The translations under genes and the position numbers were made by a program. A stretch of DNA of 64,000 nucleotides, taken from assembly GCF_004331415.1 (NCBI RefSeq), contig NZ_SJOP01000022.1:22320-86319 (forward strand), read 5' to 3'. The stretch is from Kosakonia quasisacchari (GTDB taxonomy: Bacteria > Pseudomonadota > Gammaproteobacteria > Enterobacterales > Enterobacteriaceae). Below are positions 1 through 8,479 of this stretch, piece after piece (the stretch's first letter is position 1; every line of letters begins with the position of its first letter). The notes beneath the pieces were generated by a model. It was not told the origin of the DNA. It was given only the letters and a program-made list of their open reading frames with translations, and did no database searches.

Positions 1-439
1 GCGGGTTGCTACTGCCAAACCCTGGCGCAAGGCCAATGCTATTGAGCAGAATGCTGCCTGGCCCGAAAAGTTGCAGCCAGCTTAGCGCGGTAACCTGCGG
101 CGGGATCATCATCGGCAGCATGAACAGAAACACCCAAACCTGTTTGAGGCGGATGTTGGTCAGCGCCAGGCAAAAAGCAAACAGGCTGCCCAGCAGCAGT
201 GACAATAACGTGCCCAGCCCACTGGTATACAGGCTGTGCCACAGCGCAAGCCAGGTGGAAGGGTTGCTCATCACGCGCCACAAACTGCTGTCGCTGCCGT
301 GGCGCCCATCCACCAGCGCAGAGAACAGCAACCGCAGGCTGGGCAGCAGGCTCAGTAGCGCAACGAGAAACAATAACAGCCAGAGCAGCCCTTTTGCCGG
401 GCCGCCGCTGGTGTGCTGGCGCAGCGTCATACTGCTCAT
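1..439 (-). CDS. ABC transporter permease, partial (N-terminal part, runs off the window)
   Basis: This minus-strand reading frame starts at an ATG three bases after the stop of the binding-protein gene and is open to the window edge, giving about 146 residues. It has strongly hydrophobic stretches at roughly residues 15-40, 61-95 and 101-119, the last with the Pro-rich MLPMMIPP segment typical of FbpB/CysW-type inner-membrane permeases. With the upstream periplasmic binding protein it would form an importer of the ferric-iron/phosphonate/polyamine class. The substrate cannot be read from this part. The tight spacing implies one transcript. An ATPase gene is expected beyond position 1. Confidence 0.8.
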   Translation of the reverse strand, partial: MSSMTLRQHTSGGPAKGLLWLLLFLVALLSLLPSLRLLFSALVDGRHGSDSSLWRVMSNPSTWLALWHSLYTSGLGTLLSLLLGSLFAFCLALTNIRLKQVWVFLFMLPMMIPPQVTALSWLQLFGPGSILLNSIGLAPGFGSSNP

Positions 440-442
440 CGG

Positions 443-1420
443 TTAGCGGTTTCCGAACAGGTCAGCAAAGCGCTTTTTATTGGCTTCTGTATCAGCCAAC
501 GCTTTTGCTGCATCGAAAGGCATCAACTTGATACTGTCACGCGGCGGGAAACCAACAGGAACCGGCAAATTGCCATCGGCGGGCAGGTAGCCCTGCTGGA
601 GCACCAGTTTTTGCCCCTCATCCGAGAGCACAAAGTCGATAAACGCTTTCGCCGCCTGCGGGTTCTTCGCGTTCTTCATCATCGCTACCGGTTCGGTAAC
701 AATGCTGACGCCCTCTTTCGGAAACACAAACTCAATCGGTGCGCCTTTGGCTTTTTCACGAATCGCCATGTAATCCACCAGCACGCCGTAGGCTTTGCTG
801 CCAGAGGCAATCGCGCTCATCACCGCACCGTTACCGCTTTGCGGCATCGCACCGTTCTCTTTCAGTTTCTCGTAATAGTGCCAGCCGAGCGCCGGATCGT
901 TCATCAGCGTCGCCTGGTGGATTTGTGCGGCACCGGAATAGAGCGGGCTGGGCAGCGTGGTCATGTTTTTCAGCTCCGGTTTGAGCAGATCCTGCCAGGA
1001 GGTCGGTTTGACCGGGGCTTTGCTGTGATAAGCAATACCGGTGGTGATCAGTTTGGTGCCGTAGTAGTAGCCGTCTTTGTCATATAACTGTGTATCGAAG
1101 CGCGCGGCTTGCGGTGATTTATACGGTGCCAGTAAATTTTGCTGTTTCAGGGATTCCATGGTCACGCTGTCGGCAATCAGCAGTACGTCCGGGGCAGCAC
1201 CACCGGCGGCTAACTCTGCCTGCAAGCGCGCGGTCAGCTTGGTGGTGCCGTCGCGGATCCATTTCACTTCAATGTCCGGGTGCGCTTTTTCAAAGGCGCT
1301 AACGGTCATCTGCGCATCGTCATTGGGCTGGCTGGTATAGAGCGTCAGTGTGGATTTGGCGAAAGCCGACGTACTGATGATGGTCAGCAATACTGCCGCC
1401 AGCGCACTTGTTTTACTCAT
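443..1420 (-). CDS. ABC transporter periplasmic substrate-binding protein (Fe3+/phosphonate-type family)
   Basis: The 325-residue product begins with a Sec signal peptide; cleavage is likely after SAFA near residue 21. It then has the LTLYTSQPNDD start of type 2 periplasmic binding proteins related to FbpA, FutA and PhnS. A GVLVDYMAI segment lies in the second lobe, but I do not see the adjacent Tyr-Tyr pair that binds iron in classical FbpA, so iron is not assured. Phosphonate, polyamine or another small anion are alternatives. It lies 131 bp downstream of metE on the same strand and three bases before the permease. In E. coli K-12 a different gene (dlhH/ysgA) follows metE, so this transporter is accessory relative to K-12. 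Confidence 0.85.
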   Translation of the reverse strand: MSKTSALAAVLLTIISTSAFAKSTLTLYTSQPNDDAQMTVSAFEKAHPDIEVKWIRDGTTKLTARLQAELAAGGAAPDVLLIADSVTMESLKQQNLLAPYKSPQAARFDTQLYDKDGYYYGTKLITTGIAYHSKAPVKPTSWQDLLKPELKNMTTLPSPLYSGAAQIHQATLMNDPALGWHYYEKLKENGAMPQSGNGAVMSAIASGSKAYGVLVDYMAIREKAKGAPIEFVFPKEGVSIVTEPVAMMKNAKNPQAAKAFIDFVLSDEGQKLVLQQGYLPADGNLPVPVGFPPRDSIKLMPFDAAKALADTEANKKRFADLFGNR

Positions 1421-1515
1421 GGTTCAGTCCCCTGTATTTTCGTTGCGACGATTAAAACAAGGGAGTTTGACAAAAATGTTACCGAAGCGATGTTGGCTTG
1501 TTACAGAGGGATGAT

Positions 1516-1543
1516 GCGCCGCCGGTTTCACACCGGGCGGCGC
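1516..1543 (-). terminator. GC-rich hairpin downstream of metE
   Basis: Arms GCGCCGCCGG (1516-1525) and CCGGGCGGCGC (1533-1543) pair with one bulge, nine bases after the metE stop. There is no U tract on the minus strand, so it may stabilise the metE 3' end or only partly separate metE from the ABC genes. Confidence 0.4.
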
Positions 1544-1551
1544 GGTAAGAT

Positions 1552-3813
1552 TTACTGTTGGCGCAGGTTCTGCGCGGCTTTCACCATGTTCGCCAGCGCG
1601 CTACGGGTTTCCGGCCAGCCGCGGGTTTTCAGGCCGCAGTCCGGGTTCACCCACAGGCGTTGCGCCGGGATACGCTGCGCCGCTTTCTGCAACAGCGCTT
1701 CAATCCACTCAACACTCGGGACATTCGGCGAGTGAATGTCGTACACGCCAGGGCCAATTTCGTTCGGGTACTCAAACTCTTCGAACGACTCCAGCAGTTC
1801 CATATCCGAACGCGAGGTTTCAATGGTGATCACATCGGCATCCAGCGCAGCGATGGAATCCATGATGTCGTTGAACTCGCAGTAACACATATGGGTGTGG
1901 ATCTGCGTGTCATCTCTCGCCACCGCCGCGTTGATGCGGAACGCTTCCACGCCCCATGCAAGATAAGCATCCCAGTCGCTGCGACGCAGCGGTAAGCCTT
2001 CGCGCAGTGCCGGTTCATCAATCTGGATAATGCCAATCCCTGCCGCTTCCAGATCCGCCACTTCATCACGCAATGCCAGCGCAATTTGTTTGGCGATGGT
2101 TTCGCGGCTCACATCTTCGCGCGGGAAAGACCAGCAAAGAATAGTGACCGGGCCAGTCAGCATGCCTTTCACCGGTTTATCGGTCAGCGACTGCGCGTAC
2201 TTCGCCCACTCCACGGTAATCGCTTCCGGGCGGCTGACGTCGCCGATAACTACCGGCGGTTTCACGCAGCGGGAACCATAACTCTGCACCCAGCCATTTT
2301 GTGTAAAGACGAAGCCGTCGAGGTTTTCACCGAAATACTCCACCATGTCATTACGCTCGGCTTCGCCATGCACCAGCACGTCCAGACCCAGCCGCTCCTG
2401 CTCGACAATCGCCTGTTTAATATGTTCAGCGATACCGGTGCGGTAGTTGCTCGCGTCGAGATTGCCTTTTTTGAAGTCCAGGCGCAGGCCACGGATTTCA
2501 GTGGTCTGCGGGAAGGAGCCGATGGTGGTGGTTGGCCAGGCGGGCAGGTTAAAACGCGCACGCTGGGCTTTCGCTCGCTCGGCGTACGGGCTGTTGCGCT
2601 GGCTGTCCTGCGCGGTGATCGCCGCCAGACGCTGCGCCACCGCCGTGTTGTGGACGCGAGTAGAGTGGCGACGTGCCTGAATCGGCGCGCTCCATTCCAC
2701 CAGTTTTTCCGTTTTACCGCTGTTCAGCGCATCGCGCAGCAGCGCCAGCTCCTGACATTTTTGCAGGGCGAAGGCGAACCAGCTTTTCACTTCCGCATCC
2801 AGACGCGTTTCAACACTCAGATCGATCGGGCTGTGCAGCAAAGAACAAGAAGAGGCAACCCACAGCGGACGTTGGCCAACTACCTCGTTGATTTGCGCAT
2901 ATTTCTCGGTCAGATCGGCACGCCAGACGTTACGACCATTCACCAGACCGGCAGAAAGCAGCCAGTCAGCAGGCAGACGCGAGTGCAGTTCGGCAACGTT
3001 ATCCTTGCCGTGTACGAAATCAACATGCAGCCCTTGAACCGGCAGCGCGGCAATTACATCAAGGTTCGGCGTCACGCCTTCAAAATAGGTGGTCAGCAGC
3101 AGTTTCACCTGGCCGGAAAGCGCGTCGTAAGCCGGTTTAAACGCATCCCGCCAGGCTTGCGGCAGTTCCAGCACCAGCGCCGGTTCGTCGATTTGTACCC
3201 ATTCGATACCGCGTTTTGCCAGCTCAGCGAGCACCTGCTGATAAACCGGCAGGATGTCATTCAGCAGGCTTAAACGATCGAACTGTTCGCCTTTCACTTT
3301 GCCCAGCCACAGGTAAGTAACCGGTCCGAGCAGGACAGGTTTCACCTTGTGGCCCAGCGCCAGCGCTTCATCCACTTCGTCAAGCAGTTGCGTCCAGCTG
3401 AGTTTGAACTGCTGGCCTTTGCTGAACTCCGGCACCATGTAGTGGTAGTTGGTGTTGAACCATTTGGTCATTTCCGCCGCTGCCGCGGGTTCGCCGGTTG
3501 GCGCACGACCGCGACCAATGCGGAACAGGGTGTCGATATCCACCGAGCCGTCTTTGTTCTGATGACGAGCCGGCACATTGCCCAGCAGCAGGCTGGTGGT
3601 CAGAACATGGTCGTACCAGGCGAAATCGCCCACCGGCAGCAGATCAATACCGGCCTCTTTTTGCTGCTCCCAGTGACGGGCGCGCAGCTCGCGCCCTACC
3701 GCCAGCAGCTCTTCACGGGTGGAATTGCCCGCCCAGTAACTCTCTTGCGCTTTTTTCAACTCGCGACGCAGGCCAACGCGAGGGAAACCGAGGGTGTGGT
3801 TAAGAATTGTCAT
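1552..3813 (-). CDS. metE: Cobalamin-independent methionine synthase (5-methyltetrahydropteroyltriglutamate-homocysteine methyltransferase)
   Basis: MetE transfers the methyl group of methyltetrahydropteroyltri-glutamate to homocysteine, the last step of methionine synthesis when B12 is absent. The product is 753 residues, the usual length, starting MTILNHTLGFPRVG; an upstream in-frame extension of 21 residues is not used. The fold is two barrels. The C-terminal half carries the zinc ligands: the His-x-Cys of HTHMCYC, the Glu of the ESFEEFE segment, and the Cys of NPDCGLKTRG. It is divergent from metR over a 235 bp gap holding a MetJ operator and an ERIC repeat. Regulation by MetR (homocysteine activation) and MetJ (S-adenosylmethionine repression) is expected. 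Confidence 0.98.
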   Translation of the reverse strand: MTILNHTLGFPRVGLRRELKKAQESYWAGNSTREELLAVGRELRARHWEQQKEAGIDLLPVGDFAWYDHVLTTSLLLGNVPARHQNKDGSVDIDTLFRIGRGRAPTGEPAAAAEMTKWFNTNYHYMVPEFSKGQQFKLSWTQLLDEVDEALALGHKVKPVLLGPVTYLWLGKVKGEQFDRLSLLNDILPVYQQVLAELAKRGIEWVQIDEPALVLELPQAWRDAFKPAYDALSGQVKLLLTTYFEGVTPNLDVIAALPVQGLHVDFVHGKDNVAELHSRLPADWLLSAGLVNGRNVWRADLTEKYAQINEVVGQRPLWVASSCSLLHSPIDLSVETRLDAEVKSWFAFALQKCQELALLRDALNSGKTEKLVEWSAPIQARRHSTRVHNTAVAQRLAAITAQDSQRNSPYAERAKAQRARFNLPAWPTTTIGSFPQTTEIRGLRLDFKKGNLDASNYRTGIAEHIKQAIVEQERLGLDVLVHGEAERNDMVEYFGENLDGFVFTQNGWVQSYGSRCVKPPVVIGDVSRPEAITVEWAKYAQSLTDKPVKGMLTGPVTILCWSFPREDVSRETIAKQIALALRDEVADLEAAGIGIIQIDEPALREGLPLRRSDWDAYLAWGVEAFRINAAVARDDTQIHTHMCYCEFNDIMDSIAALDADVITIETSRSDMELLESFEEFEYPNEIGPGVYDIHSPNVPSVEWIEALLQKAAQRIPAQRLWVNPDCGLKTRGWPETRSALANMVKAAQNLRQQ

Positions 3814-3846
3814 TTTTAGCCTCTTCAATTGGGTTAATCCAAAGGA

Positions 3847-3947
3847 TTTCGGATTAAGGGAAGGCGGCAAGTTCATGAATCCCCAGGAGCTTACTGAAGT
3901 AAGTGACTGGGGTGCATGAGCGCAGCCAACGCACCATTAATTCGAAA
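3847..3947. repeat. ERIC (enterobacterial repetitive intergenic consensus) element between metE and metR
   Basis: The core reads GAATCCCCAGGAGCTTAC then AAGTAAGTGACTGGGGTG, matching the two halves of the classic ERIC primer sites. It is flanked by GGAAGGCGGCAAG and GCAGCCAACGCACC. Imperfect terminal inverted repeats (3847-3860 and 3934-3947) match at 12 of 14 positions. It lies between the MetJ operator and the metE start, so it is probably transcribed as part of the metE leader. Confidence 0.9.
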
Positions 3948-3961
3948 GACGCAGGATTTTT

Positions 3962-3985
3962 AGACGTCCAGATGTTTACACATCT
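3962..3985. promoter_or_regulatory. MetJ operator (three tandem met boxes)
   Basis: Three consecutive 8-mers, AGACGTCC, AGATGTTT and ACACATCT, resemble the met box consensus AGACGTCT, the first at 7 of 8. The tandem 8 bp spacing is what the MetJ repressor requires. The site lies in the metE-metR intergenic region and would let S-adenosylmethionine-MetJ repress one or both genes. Confidence 0.8.
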
Positions 3986-4048
3986 ATAATTCGCAAGTAC
4001 TGTATATTCCTCAAGCGCAAAATGTTCATGCCGGAGTGAAGGACTTTC

Positions 4049-5002
4049 ATGATCGAAATTAAACACCTGAAAACGCTGCAAGCGTTACGAAACAGCGGGT
4101 CGCTGGCGGCAGCGGCGGCAACGCTGCATCAAACGCAGTCCGCGCTTTCCCACCAGTTCAGCGATCTGGAACAGCGCCTTGGCTTTCGTCTGTTTGTGCG
4201 TAAAAGCCAACCGCTGCGCTTTACGCCGCAGGGTGAAATTTTGCTGCAACTGGCGAATCAGGTGCTGCCGCAGATTAGCCGCGCGTTGCAGGCCTGCAAT
4301 GAGCCGCAGCAGGCCACGCTGCGCATCGCCATTGAATGCCATAGCTGTATTCAGTGGCTGACACCCGCGCTGGAGAACTTCCGCCAAAATTGGCCGCAAG
4401 TGGAGATGGATTTCAAATCTGGCGTCACGTTTGATCCGCAACCCGCGCTGCAACAGGGCGAGCTGGATCTGGTGATGACTTCCGACATTCTGCCGCGCAG
4501 CGGCCTGCACTATTCGCCGATGTTTGATTTTGAGGTGCGGCTGGTGCTGGCGCCTGATCATCCGCTGGCGGCGAAAGCGCGCATCACGCCGGACGATATC
4601 GCCAGCGAAACGCTGCTGATCTACCCGGTGCAGCGCAGCCGCCTGGATATCTGGCGTCACTTCCTGCAACCGGCGGGCGTGAGCCCGTCGCTGAAAAGCG
4701 TCGATAACACGCTGCTGCTGATTCAGATGGTTGCCGCGCGTATGGGCATTGCGGCGCTGCCGCACTGGGTGGTGGAGAGTTTTGAACGCCAGGGTCTGGT
4801 CGTGACCAAAACCCTGGGCGAAGGATTGTGGAGCCGGCTGTATGCCGCCGTGCGCGACGGCGAGCAGCGTCAGCCAGTAACGGAAGCGTTTATTCGCTCA
4901 GCGCGGAACCACGCTTGCGACCATCTGCCGTTTGTGCGGAGCGCGGAGCGACCCAACGGCGATGTACCCACAACGAGGCCATTATCACCGAACCACCAAT
5001 AA
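4049..5002 (+). CDS. metR: LysR-type regulator of methionine genes
   Basis: MetR activates metE and metH using homocysteine as co-effector. The 317 residues equal the E. coli length. An N-terminal winged helix-turn-helix starts MIEIKHLKTLQALRNSGSLAAAA and is followed by a LysR effector domain. The start is supported by GGAG upstream. It is transcribed away from metE over the shared operator region. Its last 113 bp overlap the convergent bioP 3' end. The C-terminal tail is low in conserved structure and matches the E. coli tail in style, so the overlap appears genuine. Confidence 0.97.
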   Translation: MIEIKHLKTLQALRNSGSLAAAAATLHQTQSALSHQFSDLEQRLGFRLFVRKSQPLRFTPQGEILLQLANQVLPQISRALQACNEPQQATLRIAIECHSCIQWLTPALENFRQNWPQVEMDFKSGVTFDPQPALQQGELDLVMTSDILPRSGLHYSPMFDFEVRLVLAPDHPLAAKARITPDDIASETLLIYPVQRSRLDIWRHFLQPAGVSPSLKSVDNTLLLIQMVAARMGIAALPHWVVESFERQGLVVTKTLGEGLWSRLYAAVRDGEQRQPVTEAFIRSARNHACDHLPFVRSAERPNGDVPTTRPLSPNHQ

Positions 5003-5789
5003 TAAAGCTCGGCCAGTGCGGTTGTTCCTGCCAGATAGCGAGGTTAACCAGTAACCCGGCGGGAACATGCACATTGTTCATGATACCGAGTGTTCCGGCG
5101 TCCACCTGTGTTGCGCCGTAGTTCCACATAAAGTAACCCAGCCCGGATGCCACCACGCCAAGCCATATCAGCACGCTCCATTGCAGCGTTGTGGTCGGCA
5201 GTTTCTGCGGGTTGCCCATCACAAACCACGCCACCACGGCGACCACGAATGCGCCAAGATAAAACCAGGCAAACGCGTTGTGCTGCGGCATTGGCCGCGT
5301 CTCCATCAGGCGTTTATAGCCAACCATACCGATGGCAAAGCTAATATTCGCCAGCTGTACCAGAATCAGGCCAATCCAGAAGTGATCGCTCACTTTGTCG
5401 TAGCGAATAATCGCCGCACCAATCACCGCCAGCCCGGCGCTCAGCGCATAGCTCCAGCGCAGCCCGCGCTTGCTGAGCAGATCGTAAATCAGGGTGACAT
5501 ACAGCGGTGTGAAGACGGTAAATAGCAGGAATTCAGACACCGTCAGATAGAGATAAGCCTGGAAGCTGAACAGGTACATAATGCCCAGTTGCAGCGCACC
5601 CACCAGCATGTACAGGCCAATGGTTTTCAGGTTATGCCCGCGCGTGCGCAGGAACGGTAAAAAGACCAGCGCTGCCAGCCCCACGCGCATCAGCACGGAG
5701 AAGTAGCTGTCGACATGGCCAGCAAGGTATTCGCCAATCAGGCTAAAAGAGAAAGCCCACAAAATAGTGGTGATGATGAGTAACGCCAC
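4890..5789 (-). CDS. bioP: Biotin transporter BioP (EamA/DMT family inner-membrane carrier)
   Basis: The 299-residue protein is almost entirely membrane helices, about ten, arranged as two EamA repeats, and ends in a basic tail (VHRRWVAPR). Length and sequence match E. coli YigM, shown to import biotin and named BioP. It sits in the same place, next to metR and yigL, and its 3' end overlaps metR on the other strand. The older annotation name is carboxylate/amino acid/amine transporter. Confidence 0.9.
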   Translation of the reverse strand: MALLIITTILWAFSFSLIGEYLAGHVDSYFSVLMRVGLAALVFLPFLRTRGHNLKTIGLYMLVGALQLGIMYLFSFQAYLYLTVSEFLLFTVFTPLYVTLIYDLLSKRGLRWSYALSAGLAVIGAAIIRYDKVSDHFWIGLILVQLANISFAIGMVGYKRLMETRPMPQHNAFAWFYLGAFVVAVVAWFVMGNPQKLPTTTLQWSVLIWLGVVASGLGYFMWNYGATQVDAGTLGIMNNVHVPAGLLVNLAIWQEQPHWPSFIIGGSVIMASLWVHRRWVAPRSAQTADGRKRGSALSE

Positions 5790-5893
5790 AATGATTGTCT
5801 CTCCGATGAGTGGACAGGCATTGTAGCGAACTCAGTTGCGCAAAGTTTGAGTATTTAGTTGACGAGTGGTTATTTTAAAGCCACTTGTCAATC

Positions 5894-6694
5894 TTATTCG
5901 AGAAACAGCTTACGCAGGTAATTCGGCACCGCGTTCTCGGCATTGGTACCGATCACTTCCAGTTCCGGGTGCAGCTCTTTCAGGCGCTGGTGGGCGTTGC
6001 CCATAATGCAACCTTTGCCCGCCATCGACAGCATTTCCGCATCGTTCATACCGTCACCAAAGGCAATGCACTCTTTCAGGCTATAGCCCAGCGCGCCCGC
6101 GACCGCTTCCAGCGCATGGCCTTTCGACACGCCGCCCGCCATCACTTCCAGGCAAGTTAAGGTAGAGAAACTGACGTTCACGCGATCGCCCCAGCGAGCG
6201 TTAATGGCCTGCTCCAGCGGCAGCAGTTTCTCATGGCTTTCGCAGGAGAAAAAAACTTTGCTGATCCCTTCTGGCTCAAGCAAACCCGGCTCATACAGCG
6301 AATACTGGAACACCGCTTCCTTGAAGAAACGCATCTCGTCCGGGCGGTGGCGGTTCATAAACCACTCATCATTGCGGTAGACGTTGGTAATGATATCCGG
6401 CTCGTTATGCACCACACCGAAAAGATCGGTAGCGATATCGCGATCGAGGTTGTGGGTGAACACCAGATTGCCGTCGGTGTCGTGTACCCGCGCACCGTTA
6501 GAGGTGATCATGTAGGCTTTGATGCCCAGATTGTCGCGGATTTGCCCGACATCAACATGGTGACGGCCGGTGGCGAAGACGAAATTGACGCCGCGCGCGG
6601 TAAGCAGTTTTAACGTTTCTTTGGCGAAAGGCGACAGAGTGTGATCGGGGGAGAGCAATGTGCCATCTAAATCAGACGCAACAACCTGGTACAT
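5894..6694 (-). CDS. yigL: HAD-superfamily sugar/pyridoxal phosphatase YigL
   Basis: YigL dephosphorylates small phosphorylated metabolites in the cytoplasm (pyridoxal phosphate and sugar phosphates in E. coli; part of the glucose-phosphate stress response there). The Cof-type HAD motif I is DLDGT at residues 8-12, with the nucleophile Asp first. Motif IV FGDGMNDAEML lies near residue 215. The MYQVVASDLDG start gives the family's 266 residues; a longer upstream frame (to 6868) runs into pldB and has no family similarity. It lies 25 bp downstream of pldB and is likely co-transcribed, as in E. coli where the sRNA SgrS acts on the pldB-yigL message. Confidence 0.95.
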   Translation of the reverse strand: MYQVVASDLDGTLLSPDHTLSPFAKETLKLLTARGVNFVFATGRHHVDVGQIRDNLGIKAYMITSNGARVHDTDGNLVFTHNLDRDIATDLFGVVHNEPDIITNVYRNDEWFMNRHRPDEMRFFKEAVFQYSLYEPGLLEPEGISKVFFSCESHEKLLPLEQAINARWGDRVNVSFSTLTCLEVMAGGVSKGHALEAVAGALGYSLKECIAFGDGMNDAEMLSMAGKGCIMGNAHQRLKELHPELEVIGTNAENAVPNYLRKLFLE

Positions 6695-6719
6695 AAGAAA
6701 ATTTAACCTCAATAATTCA

Positions 6720-7712
6720 TCAGTTATGCCGGTCGAAGAATTCGACGATGGCGTTGAGCGCGACCGAGCGCATGGCGTCCTTTTCAAAAAGGATCTCATG
6801 GTACGCGCCTTGTATAACCAGCGGTTTCCCCCCTTCACAAGGGTGGCCCGCTGCGGCGCGACGTTCACAGAAGCGTTGGTGCATGCGGTTATCCACCACG
6901 TGCTCCTCTTCTGCCTGAATAATCAATGTCGGCGTGGCATCTTTTTCCGCCCCCGCCAGCGCGTGTTCACCGGCAAGGATCCCTTCGCGTACCCAGTGCC
7001 AGGTGGGTCCGCCAACGCGAAGCTGGGGTTCATCGGCATAAAAACGCAAATTACGGCGATAGCGCTCGCGGCTATGAGTTAACACGTTGATCGCGAACGG
7101 CAACGGACGCCAGCTTCCGGTCCCAATGGCGTAACCTTCGCGAAGGCTCGGATAGCTTTCGGCCCAGTTCAGTAACGGGCGCACCATCCAATCCGGCAGG
7201 CGAATGATAATGCCGAACATGGGCGCGCACAGAGCAATCGCGTCGCAAGCATGCGGATGACGCTGCAAGAATAAGGTGGAAATTGCGCCACCCATCGAAT
7301 GAGCAAGAATATAGCGTTTGCGCCACGGCCCGCAGGCCACTTCCTGATCCCAGAACGCCGCCAGGTCGTCGACATAATCACTGAAATTCACCACATGACC
7401 GCGATGCGTATCCGGCAACATGCGCCCGGAACGCCCCTGACCGCGATGATCGATAATCAACACGTCATAACCGAGGTGGAACAGGTCATACGCAAGCTCT
7501 GCGTATTTTACGTAGCTTTCGATACGGCCGGGACAAATTACAATGACGCGATCGTTACTTTGCGCGCGAAAACGGACAAAGCTAACCGGCACATTGTCCA
7601 CGCCGGTAAATACCGCTTCTTCCCGCGAACGCCAGAAATCCATCAGAGGTCCCATGGTAAAAGCCGCGAACGCTTTTTCTCTGGTTTCCCATGCCGTTTT
7701 TTGCCGAAACAT
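6720..7712 (-). CDS. pldB: Lysophospholipase L2
   Basis: PldB hydrolyses lysophospholipids at the inner membrane. It is an alpha/beta hydrolase with the nucleophile elbow AHSMGG (Ser at residue 139), an acid in the late part of the protein, and the likely catalytic His in GAYHEI near residue 309. The 330 residues are about ten shorter than E. coli PldB, the difference being at the ends. It is divergent from rhtB and upstream of yigL. Confidence 0.95.
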   Translation of the reverse strand: MFRQKTAWETREKAFAAFTMGPLMDFWRSREEAVFTGVDNVPVSFVRFRAQSNDRVIVICPGRIESYVKYAELAYDLFHLGYDVLIIDHRGQGRSGRMLPDTHRGHVVNFSDYVDDLAAFWDQEVACGPWRKRYILAHSMGGAISTLFLQRHPHACDAIALCAPMFGIIIRLPDWMVRPLLNWAESYPSLREGYAIGTGSWRPLPFAINVLTHSRERYRRNLRFYADEPQLRVGGPTWHWVREGILAGEHALAGAEKDATPTLIIQAEEEHVVDNRMHQRFCERRAAAGHPCEGGKPLVIQGAYHEILFEKDAMRSVALNAIVEFFDRHN

Positions 7713-7821
7713 TGGGATTTAGCCCCTTTTAGCCATGTAAAATCGTTTTTTTGTGACCAATAGCAAATTCCACTGACAATAGCGTATTGTGGCATAAAAA
7801 CAGACATCCAGGGAGTTTCTC

Positions 7822-8442
7822 ATGACCTACGAATGGTGGTTCGCTTACCTGCTGACATCCTTAATTCTGAGCCTTTCCCCCGGTTCTGGCGCAATTAACA
7901 CCATGACCACTTCCATCAGCCACGGTTATCGCGGCGCGGCGGCATCGATTGCCGGGCTACAGGCTGGTTTAGGCATTCATATCGTGCTGGTCGGTGTCGG
8001 TTTGGGGACGTTATTTTCGCGCTCGGTACTGGCCTTTGAAGTGCTGAAATGGGCGGGCGCCGCTTATCTGATTTGGCTTGGCATCCAGCAGTGGCGCTCC
8101 GCTGGCGCTATCGATCTCAACACACTGGCGAAGACCCAATCACGCGGGCGTTTGTTTAAGCGCGCCGTCTTCGTGAACCTGACCAACCCGAAGAGCATTG
8201 TTTTTCTCGCCGCTCTGTTCCCGCAGTTTATTGTCCCGCATCAACCGCAAGTGATGCAGTACGTAGTGCTCGGCGTGACCACCATTGTGGTGGATATCAT
8301 TGTGATGATTGGCTATGCAACGCTTGCACAGCGTATTGCGGCATGGATTAAAGGCCCGCATCAGATGAAAGCGCTGAACAAGGTGTTCGGTTCATTGTTT
8401 ATGCTGGTTGGCGCGCTGCTGGCATCGGCAAGGCATGCCTGA
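7822..8442 (+). CDS. rhtB: Homoserine/homoserine lactone exporter (LysE family)
   Basis: RhtB is an inner-membrane exporter of homoserine, its lactone and related compounds. The 206 residues equal the family length. The LysE signature LSLSPGSGAINTM is near residue 17 and there are about six hydrophobic helices. A second conserved LTNPKSIVF stretch is near residue 119. It is divergent from pldB and convergent with its paralogue rhtC, with a shared hairpin between them. Confidence 0.95.
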   Translation: MTYEWWFAYLLTSLILSLSPGSGAINTMTTSISHGYRGAAASIAGLQAGLGIHIVLVGVGLGTLFSRSVLAFEVLKWAGAAYLIWLGIQQWRSAGAIDLNTLAKTQSRGRLFKRAVFVNLTNPKSIVFLAALFPQFIVPHQPQVMQYVVLGVTTIVVDIIVMIGYATLAQRIAAWIKGPHQMKALNKVFGSLFMLVGALLASARHA

Positions 8443-8449
8443 GAAGAGA

Positions 8450-8470
8450 GCCGGATAGCTGCTATCCGGC
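8450..8470. terminator. Hairpin between convergent rhtB and rhtC
   Basis: GCCGGATAGC and GCTATCCGGC form a near-perfect stem with a very small loop, between two convergent stops. U tracts are weak on both sides, so its strength as a terminator is uncertain. Confidence 0.6.
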
Positions 8471-8479
8471 TTGTGCTGC

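Noticed and set aside
2086..3273. 395-codon open frame on the plus strand
   Set aside because: It is antisense to metE, has no ribosome site or domain-like sequence, and arises from codon bias of the real gene.
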